Source: Acidobacteriaceae bacterium (GTDB lineage: Bacteria; Acidobacteriota; Terriglobia; Terriglobales; Acidobacteriaceae). Taken from it: a stretch of 42,288 nt of DNA. The stretch covers positions 1 to 42,288 of the forward strand of contig JASHQQ010000057.1 in NCBI GenBank assembly GCA_030039035.1, read 5' to 3'. A program made the translations under genes and the position numbers. The notes below the pieces were generated by a model. That model saw only the letters and a list, made by a program, of their open reading frames with translations. It ran no database searches and was not told the DNA's origin. Within the stretch, counting starts at the first letter, position 1. The number at the start of each line of letters is the position of its first letter. Positions 15,763 to 23,579 of this stretch are shown here, piece after piece.

Positions 15763-17513
15763 GACGCCAACCTCCCCGGGGCAAGATCCTCCTCATTTAC
15801 GGGAAAGGGATACTCGTGGCGGACGCGATGGCGCTTTCTTGCCGGAATCAGAAGCAGGAAGATGGCGATGACGCTGCTGCCGAAGGGCAGAGTGCCCCAC
15901 ATCAATCCCTGCCAGCGCGGAGGAATCTGCGAAGAATTGACTGCAGTTGCCGGCGGCACGCCATCCTTGCTCCAGATGGTGATCGTCTTGTCGTCCAGGG
16001 AATCGACCGGCCTCCAGCCTGCGAACCACAGCAGCGGATCGTAGTAATGATCGCGGACAATGACCCACTTCAATCCGTAGTAGTCCGCATGCCTGAGCAT
16101 CGCCCGGAGCGAGTCCAAACCGGCTTCGCCAAAGTATTTCGAGCTGGTGAGAGCGCCCACCCCATAGTGCGTGAGTTCGGGAAGCCTGCGTCCGGAATTC
16201 CATTCGCCATCGACGCTGCCTGCATCGGTCAGGGTCGATAACCGCGAGAGCTTGTTGCCAAAGCCGAGCGTGACGTAGCGATAACTGTCGTGGCCGTCGC
16301 GATTGAGCCACGCTGCCACTTCATTGACCTTGAAATCCTGCGCATCGTTCGGATGCCAGGTGACCCATCCCACAGCGGCGGCGCAGGTGCCGGCGGCGAG
16401 AATCGAGAGCGCGAACGCTGCCGTCGCGCGAAACCGTCCCACCAGCTCCGATGCCATCATGCCCACAATCGGCAGAGCCAGCAGCGTCGCCCAGTAGCTG
16501 AATCGCTCCATGGTAAGAACGTCGAAGGCGCGTCCCAGCAGCCAGTGGCCAACCGGCGTAGTCCCGCCGAGCCCGATCAGGAAAGCGATCCAGAAGCCGA
16601 AGAGCAACGGGCGCAGGCGGGCGAAGGTTGAGCCGCGCACGATGATGTACGGCAGGGCGAGAATCATGGCCCCGTAGGGAATGACGAAGTAGTTCAGACC
16701 CCACTCGGGATTCAGGATGTAATTGGCGCGGCTCGGATGCGGGATCGGCGTCTGCGTTACCGGATAACGAAACAGGGCGATCCAGAACGGAAGGAGCACC
16801 ACGGCAATCGCCACGCTGACGACGGCAACGATCAGGATCGTGCGCATCGCACAGGCACGCATCGTCACGCTCTGGCCGTCGGCGCGATCCCTGAAGGCCA
16901 GCGCCAGCACGGGAATGGCGAAAAAGAAGGAGCCGAAGAGCAGCGTGAAGTGGTGAGCCGCCGCGGCGGCCGTAAACAGCGCGATCGCCTTGAAAAAGCT
17001 CGACCAACTGCGAAACCGCACCCACTCGAAGAGGAAGGGCAGGGCATTCAGATAGATCGGCGCCGCAAACGTGGTCGGCAGTTGCCCGGCCGAATAGACG
17101 AGAAAGCTCTCCGAGCCCAGGAAGACGCTCGCCAGTGCCGCGAAGGAGGCCGCCCGCGGACTCACCCAAAGCAAAGAGAAGCGATAGACGCCCACGGCCA
17201 GCAGCAAAATGGCGATCAACTGGATCGCCATATAGCCGAGGTCGAGGCCAAGGAGCGGTGAGATCAGCGCGACCCACTGCTGCGGAAGCGGAGGGTATGT
17301 CGTTTGCGTAAAGCCCGCATACCACTTCGTGTTCCATGGGTCGAACCAGTGATGCGCGTAGTGCGACGCGAAGAAGATGTGAAGGTTTGTGTCATAGGAC
17401 TTCAAAGGCAACATGAGCAGCAGCAGGGGCAGATGGACGGCCAAAGCTGTCATGAGAACAAGGCTGATGGGGATGGATCGCTGCATCCAAGTGTTCGACT
17501 CGGAGTTCTGCAA
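15759..17513 (-). CDS. GT-C-like polytopic membrane protein
   Basis: 584 residues. The frame is open to 17609, but a TTG at 17513 with AGGAG five bases upstream is the best start and removes a proline-rich leader. About 11 to 12 membrane segments. The first outside loop reads SYDTNLHIFFASHYAHHWFD and then TTYPPLPQQW, the acidic-His arrangement of GT-C glycosyltransferases and of 'PTPS-related' membrane proteins. A soluble domain (about 410-540) contains VNEVAAWLNRDG and LKWVIVRDHYYDPLL, followed by a last membrane segment. GT-C enzymes move sugar from polyprenyl phosphate to an outside acceptor, and the GtrB-like enzyme at 12.1 kb would supply that donor. A polymerase or ligase role is possible. 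Head gene of the four-gene minus operon; divergent from the TPR-barrel gene. Confidence 0.75.
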   Translation of the reverse strand: MQNSESNTWMQRSIPISLVLMTALAVHLPLLLLMLPLKSYDTNLHIFFASHYAHHWFDPWNTKWYAGFTQTTYPPLPQQWVALISPLLGLDLGYMAIQLIAILLLAVGVYRFSLLWVSPRAASFAALASVFLGSESFLVYSAGQLPTTFAAPIYLNALPFLFEWVRFRSWSSFFKAIALFTAAAAAHHFTLLFGSFFFAIPVLALAFRDRADGQSVTMRACAMRTILIVAVVSVAIAVVLLPFWIALFRYPVTQTPIPHPSRANYILNPEWGLNYFVIPYGAMILALPYIIVRGSTFARLRPLLFGFWIAFLIGLGGTTPVGHWLLGRAFDVLTMERFSYWATLLALPIVGMMASELVGRFRATAAFALSILAAGTCAAAVGWVTWHPNDAQDFKVNEVAAWLNRDGHDSYRYVTLGFGNKLSRLSTLTDAGSVDGEWNSGRRLPELTHYGVGALTSSKYFGEAGLDSLRAMLRHADYYGLKWVIVRDHYYDPLLWFAGWRPVDSLDDKTITIWSKDGVPPATAVNSSQIPPRWQGLMWGTLPFGSSVIAIFLLLIPARKRHRVRHEYPFPVNEEDLAPGRLAS

Positions 17514-17813
17514 TGTCTCTCCTCGATTTCCAATTGGTCCGGCGCCGGCGATCGGCGACGGTGGTGTCGGCTTGCCCTGGTGATGATTCACGCGACTGGA
17601 GCCGCGCACGAGCGGACGAGATCTTTCTTAAAACTTGCTGGTACTACGATTCCGGCAGCACCGTTTCAGTTGCTTCCAGCCGCGGCGGTTTCTTTCTTCC
17701 GCAAACGAAGTTGACTCCGCGGCCCCGTCTCCGGCCAACATTTTGCGCCGAATTCGAATCCAACTTTCCGTTCCGGTTCCGCATTGGTCCTGTTGGTAGA
17801 TGGAATTGCAAAT
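17514..17813. promoter_or_regulatory. Divergent promoter region of 300 bases
   Basis: This interval must hold promoters for both the minus GT-C operon and the plus TPR-barrel gene. The only clear element is the AGGAG ribosome site before the TTG at 17513. I do not see a convincing pair of promoter hexamers or a large inverted repeat. Confidence 0.4.
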
Positions 17814-20800
17814 TTGAAGATCGCAATCACATTGATATTGGCTGCCGTAACCTTCCTGGCTCGAGCACAGACATACCAACTGGGCCCTGAAGCATCGCAG
17901 AATCATGGGAGCCAGGAAACCCGGAATCAAAGCCTCGGATGGGGATCCAATATCGAGAACGCAAGGCTCGCCCATGCCGCGGAACAGGCCTTGCAGCGCG
18001 GTGACCACGCCCAGGGCCTGGAATATGCGCGCCGCGCCGTGACGGCCGCGCCCAACGATCCCCAGCTCTGGTTCCTGTTTGCCTACGCCGCGCGGCTGAA
18101 TGGCCGCTACGCGGAATCCGCGGATGGATACCGGCGGGGCCTTCAGCTCAAACCCGGCGCTGCGGACGGCATGTCCGGCCTGGCCCAGGTTTTCAGTTTG
18201 ATGGGCCAAACAAACGAAGCGGAGCGAATTCTGCAGCAGGTTGTCGCATCCAACCCAAATCGGCGGGATGACATGCGGCTACTCGGCGAACTTCTTGTCA
18301 AATCAAAGGACTATGAGGGAGCCGTGCAGTGGCTCGGCCGCGCCGAGCACGCCCAGCCCGAGGCGCGAAACGAGCTGCTTCTTTCCATCGCATACGAGCG
18401 TCTCGATCGCAAGGACCTTGCCGACCGGTACCTCAAGGAGGCAAGGGAGCGCGACCCCGGCAATCCTGAAGTGCAACGCTCGCTGGCCGGGTATTACCGC
18501 GAGGCGGGAAAGTACGACGAGGCGATCGCCGCGCTCAAATCGATTCGCAATCCCAGGCCCGACGTGCTGGCGGAGCTGGCATATACCGACCAGCTTGCGG
18601 GCAAGCTGGGTGACTCCTCGAAGCTTTATGCCCAGGCAGCGGACGCGCTTCCCGGCGACCTTGAACTGCAGCTTTCCGCGGCCCAGGCGGAAGTTGCGGC
18701 GGGCGCGTCTTCCCGGGCCGATACATTTCTTCACCGCGCCGAACATATCGACCCTGGATCGTACCGGCTGCATGCCATACGCGGCGAGATCGCCCGCGCG
18801 GAGGAGCACGACCAGGAGGCGGTTCGCGAATACCGCACTTCGCTGGCGGCATTGCCGAAGGAGCCGGCCGAGGGGCCGCTCTACGGCATCCAGTTGCGGA
18901 TGGACCTTGTGCAGCTCTATCAGAAGCTGCGCGACACCGGCGCCGCGGAATCCCAGCTTCAACTGGCTCGCTCTGCCATCGGCGCGATCGATGCGTCGAA
19001 CGCCACCGGGCCCTATCTGCGCCTGCGGGCTCTGATCCGGATGGCTTCCGGCGATCCCGACGGCGCATTCGCGGATATCAACCAGGCGCTGGCCATCAAC
19101 CCGTCGAATCCCGACGACCTTCAGATGAAGGGCGACATCCTGATGAGGATGGGGCGCACTAACGACGCGCTCGCAACCTACAGGCAGATTCTTGCCGTGC
19201 GTCCTGCGGACCGGTTTGCTCTCATCTCGCTCGGATACGCGTCGCGTGCGGCCGGACGAAACAAGGACGCGGAGAAGTACTTTCAGAAACTGGAGCAGAT
19301 CGATCCCTCTTCCTATACGCCGTATCTTGCACTCGGGGATCTCTACACGACGATGAAAGCTTTCCCGCAGGCACAATCGGCGTATGCCACGGGATACTCG
19401 CTGGCTCCGCAACAGGCATTGATTGTGGCTGGCGGAATCAACGCCGGCGTGGAAGCGCACAAACTCGACGTGGCCGCCCAATGGCTGACACGCGTCACGC
19501 CGGATATGCTCAATGTTCCCCAGATACTGCGCGAGGAGGAAAGGTACTGGAGTTTCAAGGGAGACTACCGGCAATCGGCCGAATTCGGCGAAAAAGCCAT
19601 CGCCGTTCTGCCGGACGACAGGGATGTTGTTGTTTATCTGGGCTACGACTTGCTGCACCTCGAACGATACGACGACCTGTTGTCGCTGACCGCGAAGTAT
19701 AACGACATCCTGCCCCGGGAACCGGATATTCCCTTGCTGGCCGGCTATGTGCACAAGCACAACGGACAAGTGGAGCAGGCGAGGCAGGATTTCAGCGAGG
19801 CATTGCGCCGCGATCCCGGCGTGGTGACGGCCTATATCAATCGCGGCTATGTGCTCAACGATCTTCACGACCCGATTGCCGCGGCTGCGGATTTCGAGTC
19901 GGCGCTGCAGAGGGAACCCGGCAACGGCGAGGCGCATCTTGGTCTTGCCTACGCCGATCTCGATTCGAAAAAACCCGACGCCGCACTGCACCAGGCCGAC
20001 CTGGCGGAGAATGCGCAGGGCGAAAGCCTGGAGATTCACGTCATCCGCGCCACGGCCTATGGCAGGCAGGGCAGGCTGGGGAAGGCCGCCCACGAGTATC
20101 GCGCCGCGATCCGGTTTGCGCCGGACGACGCCGTCCTTCATTTCAATCTCGCCAATGCGCTTTCCACCGACCGGCACTACCACGAGGCCATCGGAGAGCT
20201 GCAAGTCGCAGAGAAACTTTCTCCGAACGATTCCGCGATCGATGCGTCCCTGGCGCGCTGCTACGCCAGTCTTCACGACCGCGAACTTACGCTGCGCTAC
20301 GTCGACAAGGCCGAGAGCCTGGCGCGGGCATCGGCTCAGGGCGTCAAAGACGGTGGCGAAGGCAGTCTGAGTTCCATCGAGCTTGCAACCGGCGAGGCTC
20401 TGAGCACGCTGGGAGACTGGGACGCAGCCATGGCGCGGTTCCGCAGGGCGCTGGATGCGAAGGACAGCGACCGTATCGGGGTCCGGCTGGCCATCGCGCA
20501 GGTCATGGTGGATCAGGATCATCCGGACGATGCGCAGCGACAGGTTGCGCTGGCGTTGATGGAAGCGGATGCAGGAGAGACACCGCCGCCCAGCGGAAGC
20601 CAGTACATTGCGGCGGCGGACATATTGCGCGGCACGCACGACTATCAGCTATCAGGGGACTACCTGGCACGCGCCAAGCTTGCCGGTGCACCCGACGAGC
20701 AGGTGCGCATCGGGATGGCAAGCAATTATCTGGCGATGGGTGACACGGCCCGGGCGAAGGGCGAACTCGACGCCGTCAACGCCGAGTCGGATGACGACCC

Positions 20801-22004
20801 GGACTACAACTACCTGCTCGCCCGTGCAGACCTTCTGCTGCAGGAGCACAAGAACGCACAGGCGGTGACCGCGTTCGCCCAGGCGTCGGACGAAGCCGGC
20901 GGGGACCAGACCGCCGAGGAAGCGTTGATGCAGGCGGGAGCCAACGAAGGCATAAGGCTCTCTCCCGAAGTGAGCTATCTCGCCAATCTTTCCACCGCGG
21001 CGATCTTCGAAGACTCGACGGTCTATGTCCTCGACAGCAAGCTGGACGCGTCGTTCCCGGTGCCGACTTCCGACGTCAACCTGCTGCCCCCGCCGCGTTC
21101 TTCCCTGGAGATGCAGAATACGGATGCATTTCATTTTCATCTCGGGCAACTGCCGACGATGGGCGGATTCTTCCAGCTACGGGATGCGCGCGGACAGATC
21201 TCCGTGCCCAGTCTCAACTCCGTCGTCAACCGCAATACCATCGACTCCACGTTCAACCTGGGGCTGAGCCCGACAATGCGCCTGGGAACCAACGCGCTCA
21301 CGCTCTACAGCGGCATCCAGGAGACGATCCGGCGCGACACGGAGTCGCCCGTTGAAATGAACCAGAACCTGTTCCGCATCTTCACCTATGGCTCAACGAG
21401 CGCCCTGTTCAACGAGGTTGCCGTGAGCGGTTATGTGATGCGGGAAACGGGCCCGTTTACCGAGACCAACCTGCGTTCGAACACCTTCTCGGCAGCCGTG
21501 GACTTTCGCGTGGGCGCGCCATGGGGCAGGACCGCACTGGTGACGGGATGGGGGTCGACCGACCAGCGATTCCAGCCGGAAAGTTATGAGAACTACTACA
21601 CGTCCTCGTATGTGGGAATCGATCGCAAATTCGGAGAGCGCCTCGATGTGAATGCGCTGGCTGAAGACCTGCGCTCCTGGCGCACCGTGGGAAACCGCTC
21701 GGGAATCGCGCAGGACCTGCGTCCGGCCGGATCCGTGGTCTTTTCGCCCCGGCGCAACTGGACGGTGCAGGCCTCGGCCGCCTGGTCGAACACACGAAGC
21801 TTTCATGTCTACGACATGATTCAGAGCGGGGCTCTGGTTTCGTACACGACTCCTTTTGGCCGAAGTTACAGCGATGCCGAACGGGAAACCAGGGCAAGAT
21901 ATCCCATCCGGATTTCGGCCGGCTTCCAGGGAGAGTCCTTTTTCAACTTTCCCGGCGGTCGTGGCGAAAAGTTTTTGCCCTATGTAAGCATCAATCTGTT
22001 TTGA
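17814..22004 (+). CDS. TPR / outer-membrane beta-barrel protein (BcsC/PgaA-like exporter)
   Basis: 1396 residues from a TTG at 17814, chosen because it gives a clean signal peptide (KIAITLILAAVTFLARA, then QTYQL); a TTG at 17784 is also open. Residues about 45-1020 are some 25 TPR-like helix pairs, such as LWFLFAYAARLNGRYAESADGY, with repeated Asn-Pro and Pro-Asp-Asp turns. From about 1040 the sequence changes to alternating strands (NTIDSTFNLGLSPTMRLG, LFNEVAVSGYVMRETG, SYVGIDRKFGERLDVNALA) and ends YVSINLF, with the C-terminal Phe typical of outer-membrane barrels. A long periplasmic TPR domain joined to a barrel is the plan of BcsC, PgaA and the AlgK-AlgE pair, which carry a polysaccharide out of the cell. 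It is followed 13 bases later by a GT4 enzyme. No synthase gene is near. Family call by architecture only. Confidence 0.8.
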   Translation: MKIAITLILAAVTFLARAQTYQLGPEASQNHGSQETRNQSLGWGSNIENARLAHAAEQALQRGDHAQGLEYARRAVTAAPNDPQLWFLFAYAARLNGRYAESADGYRRGLQLKPGAADGMSGLAQVFSLMGQTNEAERILQQVVASNPNRRDDMRLLGELLVKSKDYEGAVQWLGRAEHAQPEARNELLLSIAYERLDRKDLADRYLKEARERDPGNPEVQRSLAGYYREAGKYDEAIAALKSIRNPRPDVLAELAYTDQLAGKLGDSSKLYAQAADALPGDLELQLSAAQAEVAAGASSRADTFLHRAEHIDPGSYRLHAIRGEIARAEEHDQEAVREYRTSLAALPKEPAEGPLYGIQLRMDLVQLYQKLRDTGAAESQLQLARSAIGAIDASNATGPYLRLRALIRMASGDPDGAFADINQALAINPSNPDDLQMKGDILMRMGRTNDALATYRQILAVRPADRFALISLGYASRAAGRNKDAEKYFQKLEQIDPSSYTPYLALGDLYTTMKAFPQAQSAYATGYSLAPQQALIVAGGINAGVEAHKLDVAAQWLTRVTPDMLNVPQILREEERYWSFKGDYRQSAEFGEKAIAVLPDDRDVVVYLGYDLLHLERYDDLLSLTAKYNDILPREPDIPLLAGYVHKHNGQVEQARQDFSEALRRDPGVVTAYINRGYVLNDLHDPIAAAADFESALQREPGNGEAHLGLAYADLDSKKPDAALHQADLAENAQGESLEIHVIRATAYGRQGRLGKAAHEYRAAIRFAPDDAVLHFNLANALSTDRHYHEAIGELQVAEKLSPNDSAIDASLARCYASLHDRELTLRYVDKAESLARASAQGVKDGGEGSLSSIELATGEALSTLGDWDAAMARFRRALDAKDSDRIGVRLAIAQVMVDQDHPDDAQRQVALALMEADAGETPPPSGSQYIAAADILRGTHDYQLSGDYLARAKLAGAPDEQVRIGMASNYLAMGDTARAKGELDAVNAESDDDPDYNYLLARADLLLQEHKNAQAVTAFAQASDEAGGDQTAEEALMQAGANEGIRLSPEVSYLANLSTAAIFEDSTVYVLDSKLDASFPVPTSDVNLLPPPRSSLEMQNTDAFHFHLGQLPTMGGFFQLRDARGQISVPSLNSVVNRNTIDSTFNLGLSPTMRLGTNALTLYSGIQETIRRDTESPVEMNQNLFRIFTYGSTSALFNEVAVSGYVMRETGPFTETNLRSNTFSAAVDFRVGAPWGRTALVTGWGSTDQRFQPESYENYYTSSYVGIDRKFGERLDVNALAEDLRSWRTVGNRSGIAQDLRPAGSVVFSPRRNWTVQASAAWSNTRSFHVYDMIQSGALVSYTTPFGRSYSDAERETRARYPIRISAGFQGESFFNFPGGRGEKFLPYVSINLF

Positions 22005-22017
22005 GGGGCGTCCATCG

Positions 22018-23319
22018 ATGAAAATATGTCTGGTTGCAACATTTCCTCCCAGTGGGCGACAGCTTAACGAATATGCATATCACATTGCTCAGGAACTGAG
22101 GAGCAATTCCGACGTTGAGTTAACCATTCTGGCCGACGAACTGACCGACTGCGAATTTGCGACGGACAAGGACGGCAGTCCGCTCAGGATTGAACACCAG
22201 CCCGAACTTCCGGGTTTTCACGTGATTCGCTGCTGGAGGTTCGGGAGCCCTTCGACTCCGGTTCGGCTGCTCCGCGCCATTCGCAGGCTGAACCCGGACG
22301 TGGTGTGGTACAACCTCGTTTTTTCCAGTTTCGCCACGCCCCGGAATCCGCTTGTCGCGTTCGCGGGCCTGTCGACACCCGCTCTTACCCGGGCAGCCGG
22401 CTATTACACGCATATCACCTTGCACCATATTCTCGAGCGGGTCGATTTCCAGGCAGCGGGAGTCAGGCAGGACCGGGCCATACGCGTGGGCATCGAACTC
22501 GCGACGCGGGCGTTGCTGCGGGCGCATTCGGTTTCGGTGCTGCTTCCCACGTATCATCGCACATTGCTCGGCAAATACAACGCGCGCAATATATTGGCAT
22601 CCACTCACGGCACATTCGCAACCTTTCCCACGCCTCCCGACTTCAGCCGCCGGGGAAATCCCGACAAGCGCATTCTGGCCATCGGTCACTGGGGGACGTA
22701 CAAGCGTCTCGAGACCCTGATGGAGGCATTCCCCGCGGTTCTCAGGCACGTTCCTGGGGCGCGGTTGATTGTCGCCGGGGCCAACCATCACACCAAACCG
22801 GGGTATTGGGAGTCGATTCGCCGGGCGCAATCCCCGAATCTGCCCATCGAGTTTCTGGGATATGTGGCGGAAGATCGGATTCCGGACCTGTTTCAGCGCA
22901 CTTCGGTCCTGGTGCTGCCATACGATTCCGCAACCGGCTCAAGCGGCCCTGCCCATCAGGCGTGCGAATACGGCGTGCCGATCGTTTGTGCCGACATCCC
23001 GGATCTGCGTGAGATGGCAAAGGCCGAAGACATGGCCGTCCGTTTCTATCCGGTCGGCGACGCGCCTGCGCTCGCCACGCAGCTTACCGCCATCCTGCAA
23101 TCGCCCTCGCTCGAACGCGGCATGGCCGAGCAGAACTTTCGCGCCGGAGTGGGAATGACGATGGGCAACGTCGTCGGCAACTATCTGCGCTGGTTCAAGC
23201 TGAACCTGCGCAAGAAGGCCATGCGTGGCGAGCGGGAAATCCGCATGCCTGTTCCCACCCTGGTCGACACGCGCCTGGCGGCGGGCGCACTGCAAAGAAG
23301 TGTGCCGCCGGAAGCCTGA
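22018..23319 (+). CDS. GT4 (GT-B fold) glycosyltransferase
   Basis: 433 residues. The N-terminal Rossmann half begins MKICLVATFPPSGRQLNEYAYHI, and the C-terminal half has the family 4 features: RILAIGHWGTYKRLETLMEAF, ARLIVAGANH, PIEFLGYVAEDRIPDLF and the nucleotide-sugar site LVLPYDSATGSSGPAHQACEYG-VPIV. In many GT4 enzymes an E-x7-E motif lies here; this protein has the SSGPAHQACEYG variant with one Glu. It would transfer a sugar from a nucleotide donor to a lipid carrier or growing glycan on the cytosolic face. It starts 13 bases after the TPR-barrel stop, with GAGGGGCG in between, so both are one transcript. Sugar and acceptor are unknown. The last 50 residues are basic and not part of the fold. 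Confidence 0.9.
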   Translation: MKICLVATFPPSGRQLNEYAYHIAQELRSNSDVELTILADELTDCEFATDKDGSPLRIEHQPELPGFHVIRCWRFGSPSTPVRLLRAIRRLNPDVVWYNLVFSSFATPRNPLVAFAGLSTPALTRAAGYYTHITLHHILERVDFQAAGVRQDRAIRVGIELATRALLRAHSVSVLLPTYHRTLLGKYNARNILASTHGTFATFPTPPDFSRRGNPDKRILAIGHWGTYKRLETLMEAFPAVLRHVPGARLIVAGANHHTKPGYWESIRRAQSPNLPIEFLGYVAEDRIPDLFQRTSVLVLPYDSATGSSGPAHQACEYGVPIVCADIPDLREMAKAEDMAVRFYPVGDAPALATQLTAILQSPSLERGMAEQNFRAGVGMTMGNVVGNYLRWFKLNLRKKAMRGEREIRMPVPTLVDTRLAAGALQRSVPPEA

Positions 23320-23340
23320 TCATCGTTCGGAGGTTCGCGT

Positions 23341-23365
23341 GCCGGACATCCAGGGAGAGTCCGGC
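23341..23365. repeat. Inverted repeat downstream of the GT4 gene
   Basis: GCCGGAC and GTCCGGC form a perfect 7-base stem with an 11-base loop, starting 21 bases after the GT4 stop. No T run follows. It could weakly separate the GT4 gene from the phosphoesterase gene 240 bases on. Confidence 0.3.
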
Positions 23366-23579
23366 GACCATCCAACAAGAGGCGATCAGCGAGATTCGCC
23401 ACCTGCCTTGACTCGCTGTGGTGACTGCCCCCGGGCTGCGCATGTCGCAGCCGGATCGAACGAAGGAGCCGTGGGTTGCAAGACCGGTTACAGGTCATGC
23501 CGTCTCACGGGCTGGATGTTTGGCTCGCATTTGTCCCGGATCGCGCAGACTGCGTGATTTGCCGGAATGGGAGGTTACC

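Noticed and set aside
15816..17261. Plus-strand frames opposite the GT-C-like gene
   Set aside because: Composition of charged residues complementary to membrane helices on the minus strand; shadows.
18303..20639. 778-codon minus-strand open frame inside the TPR gene
   Set aside because: Antisense shadow; the plus strand gives regular TPR helices and a signal peptide.
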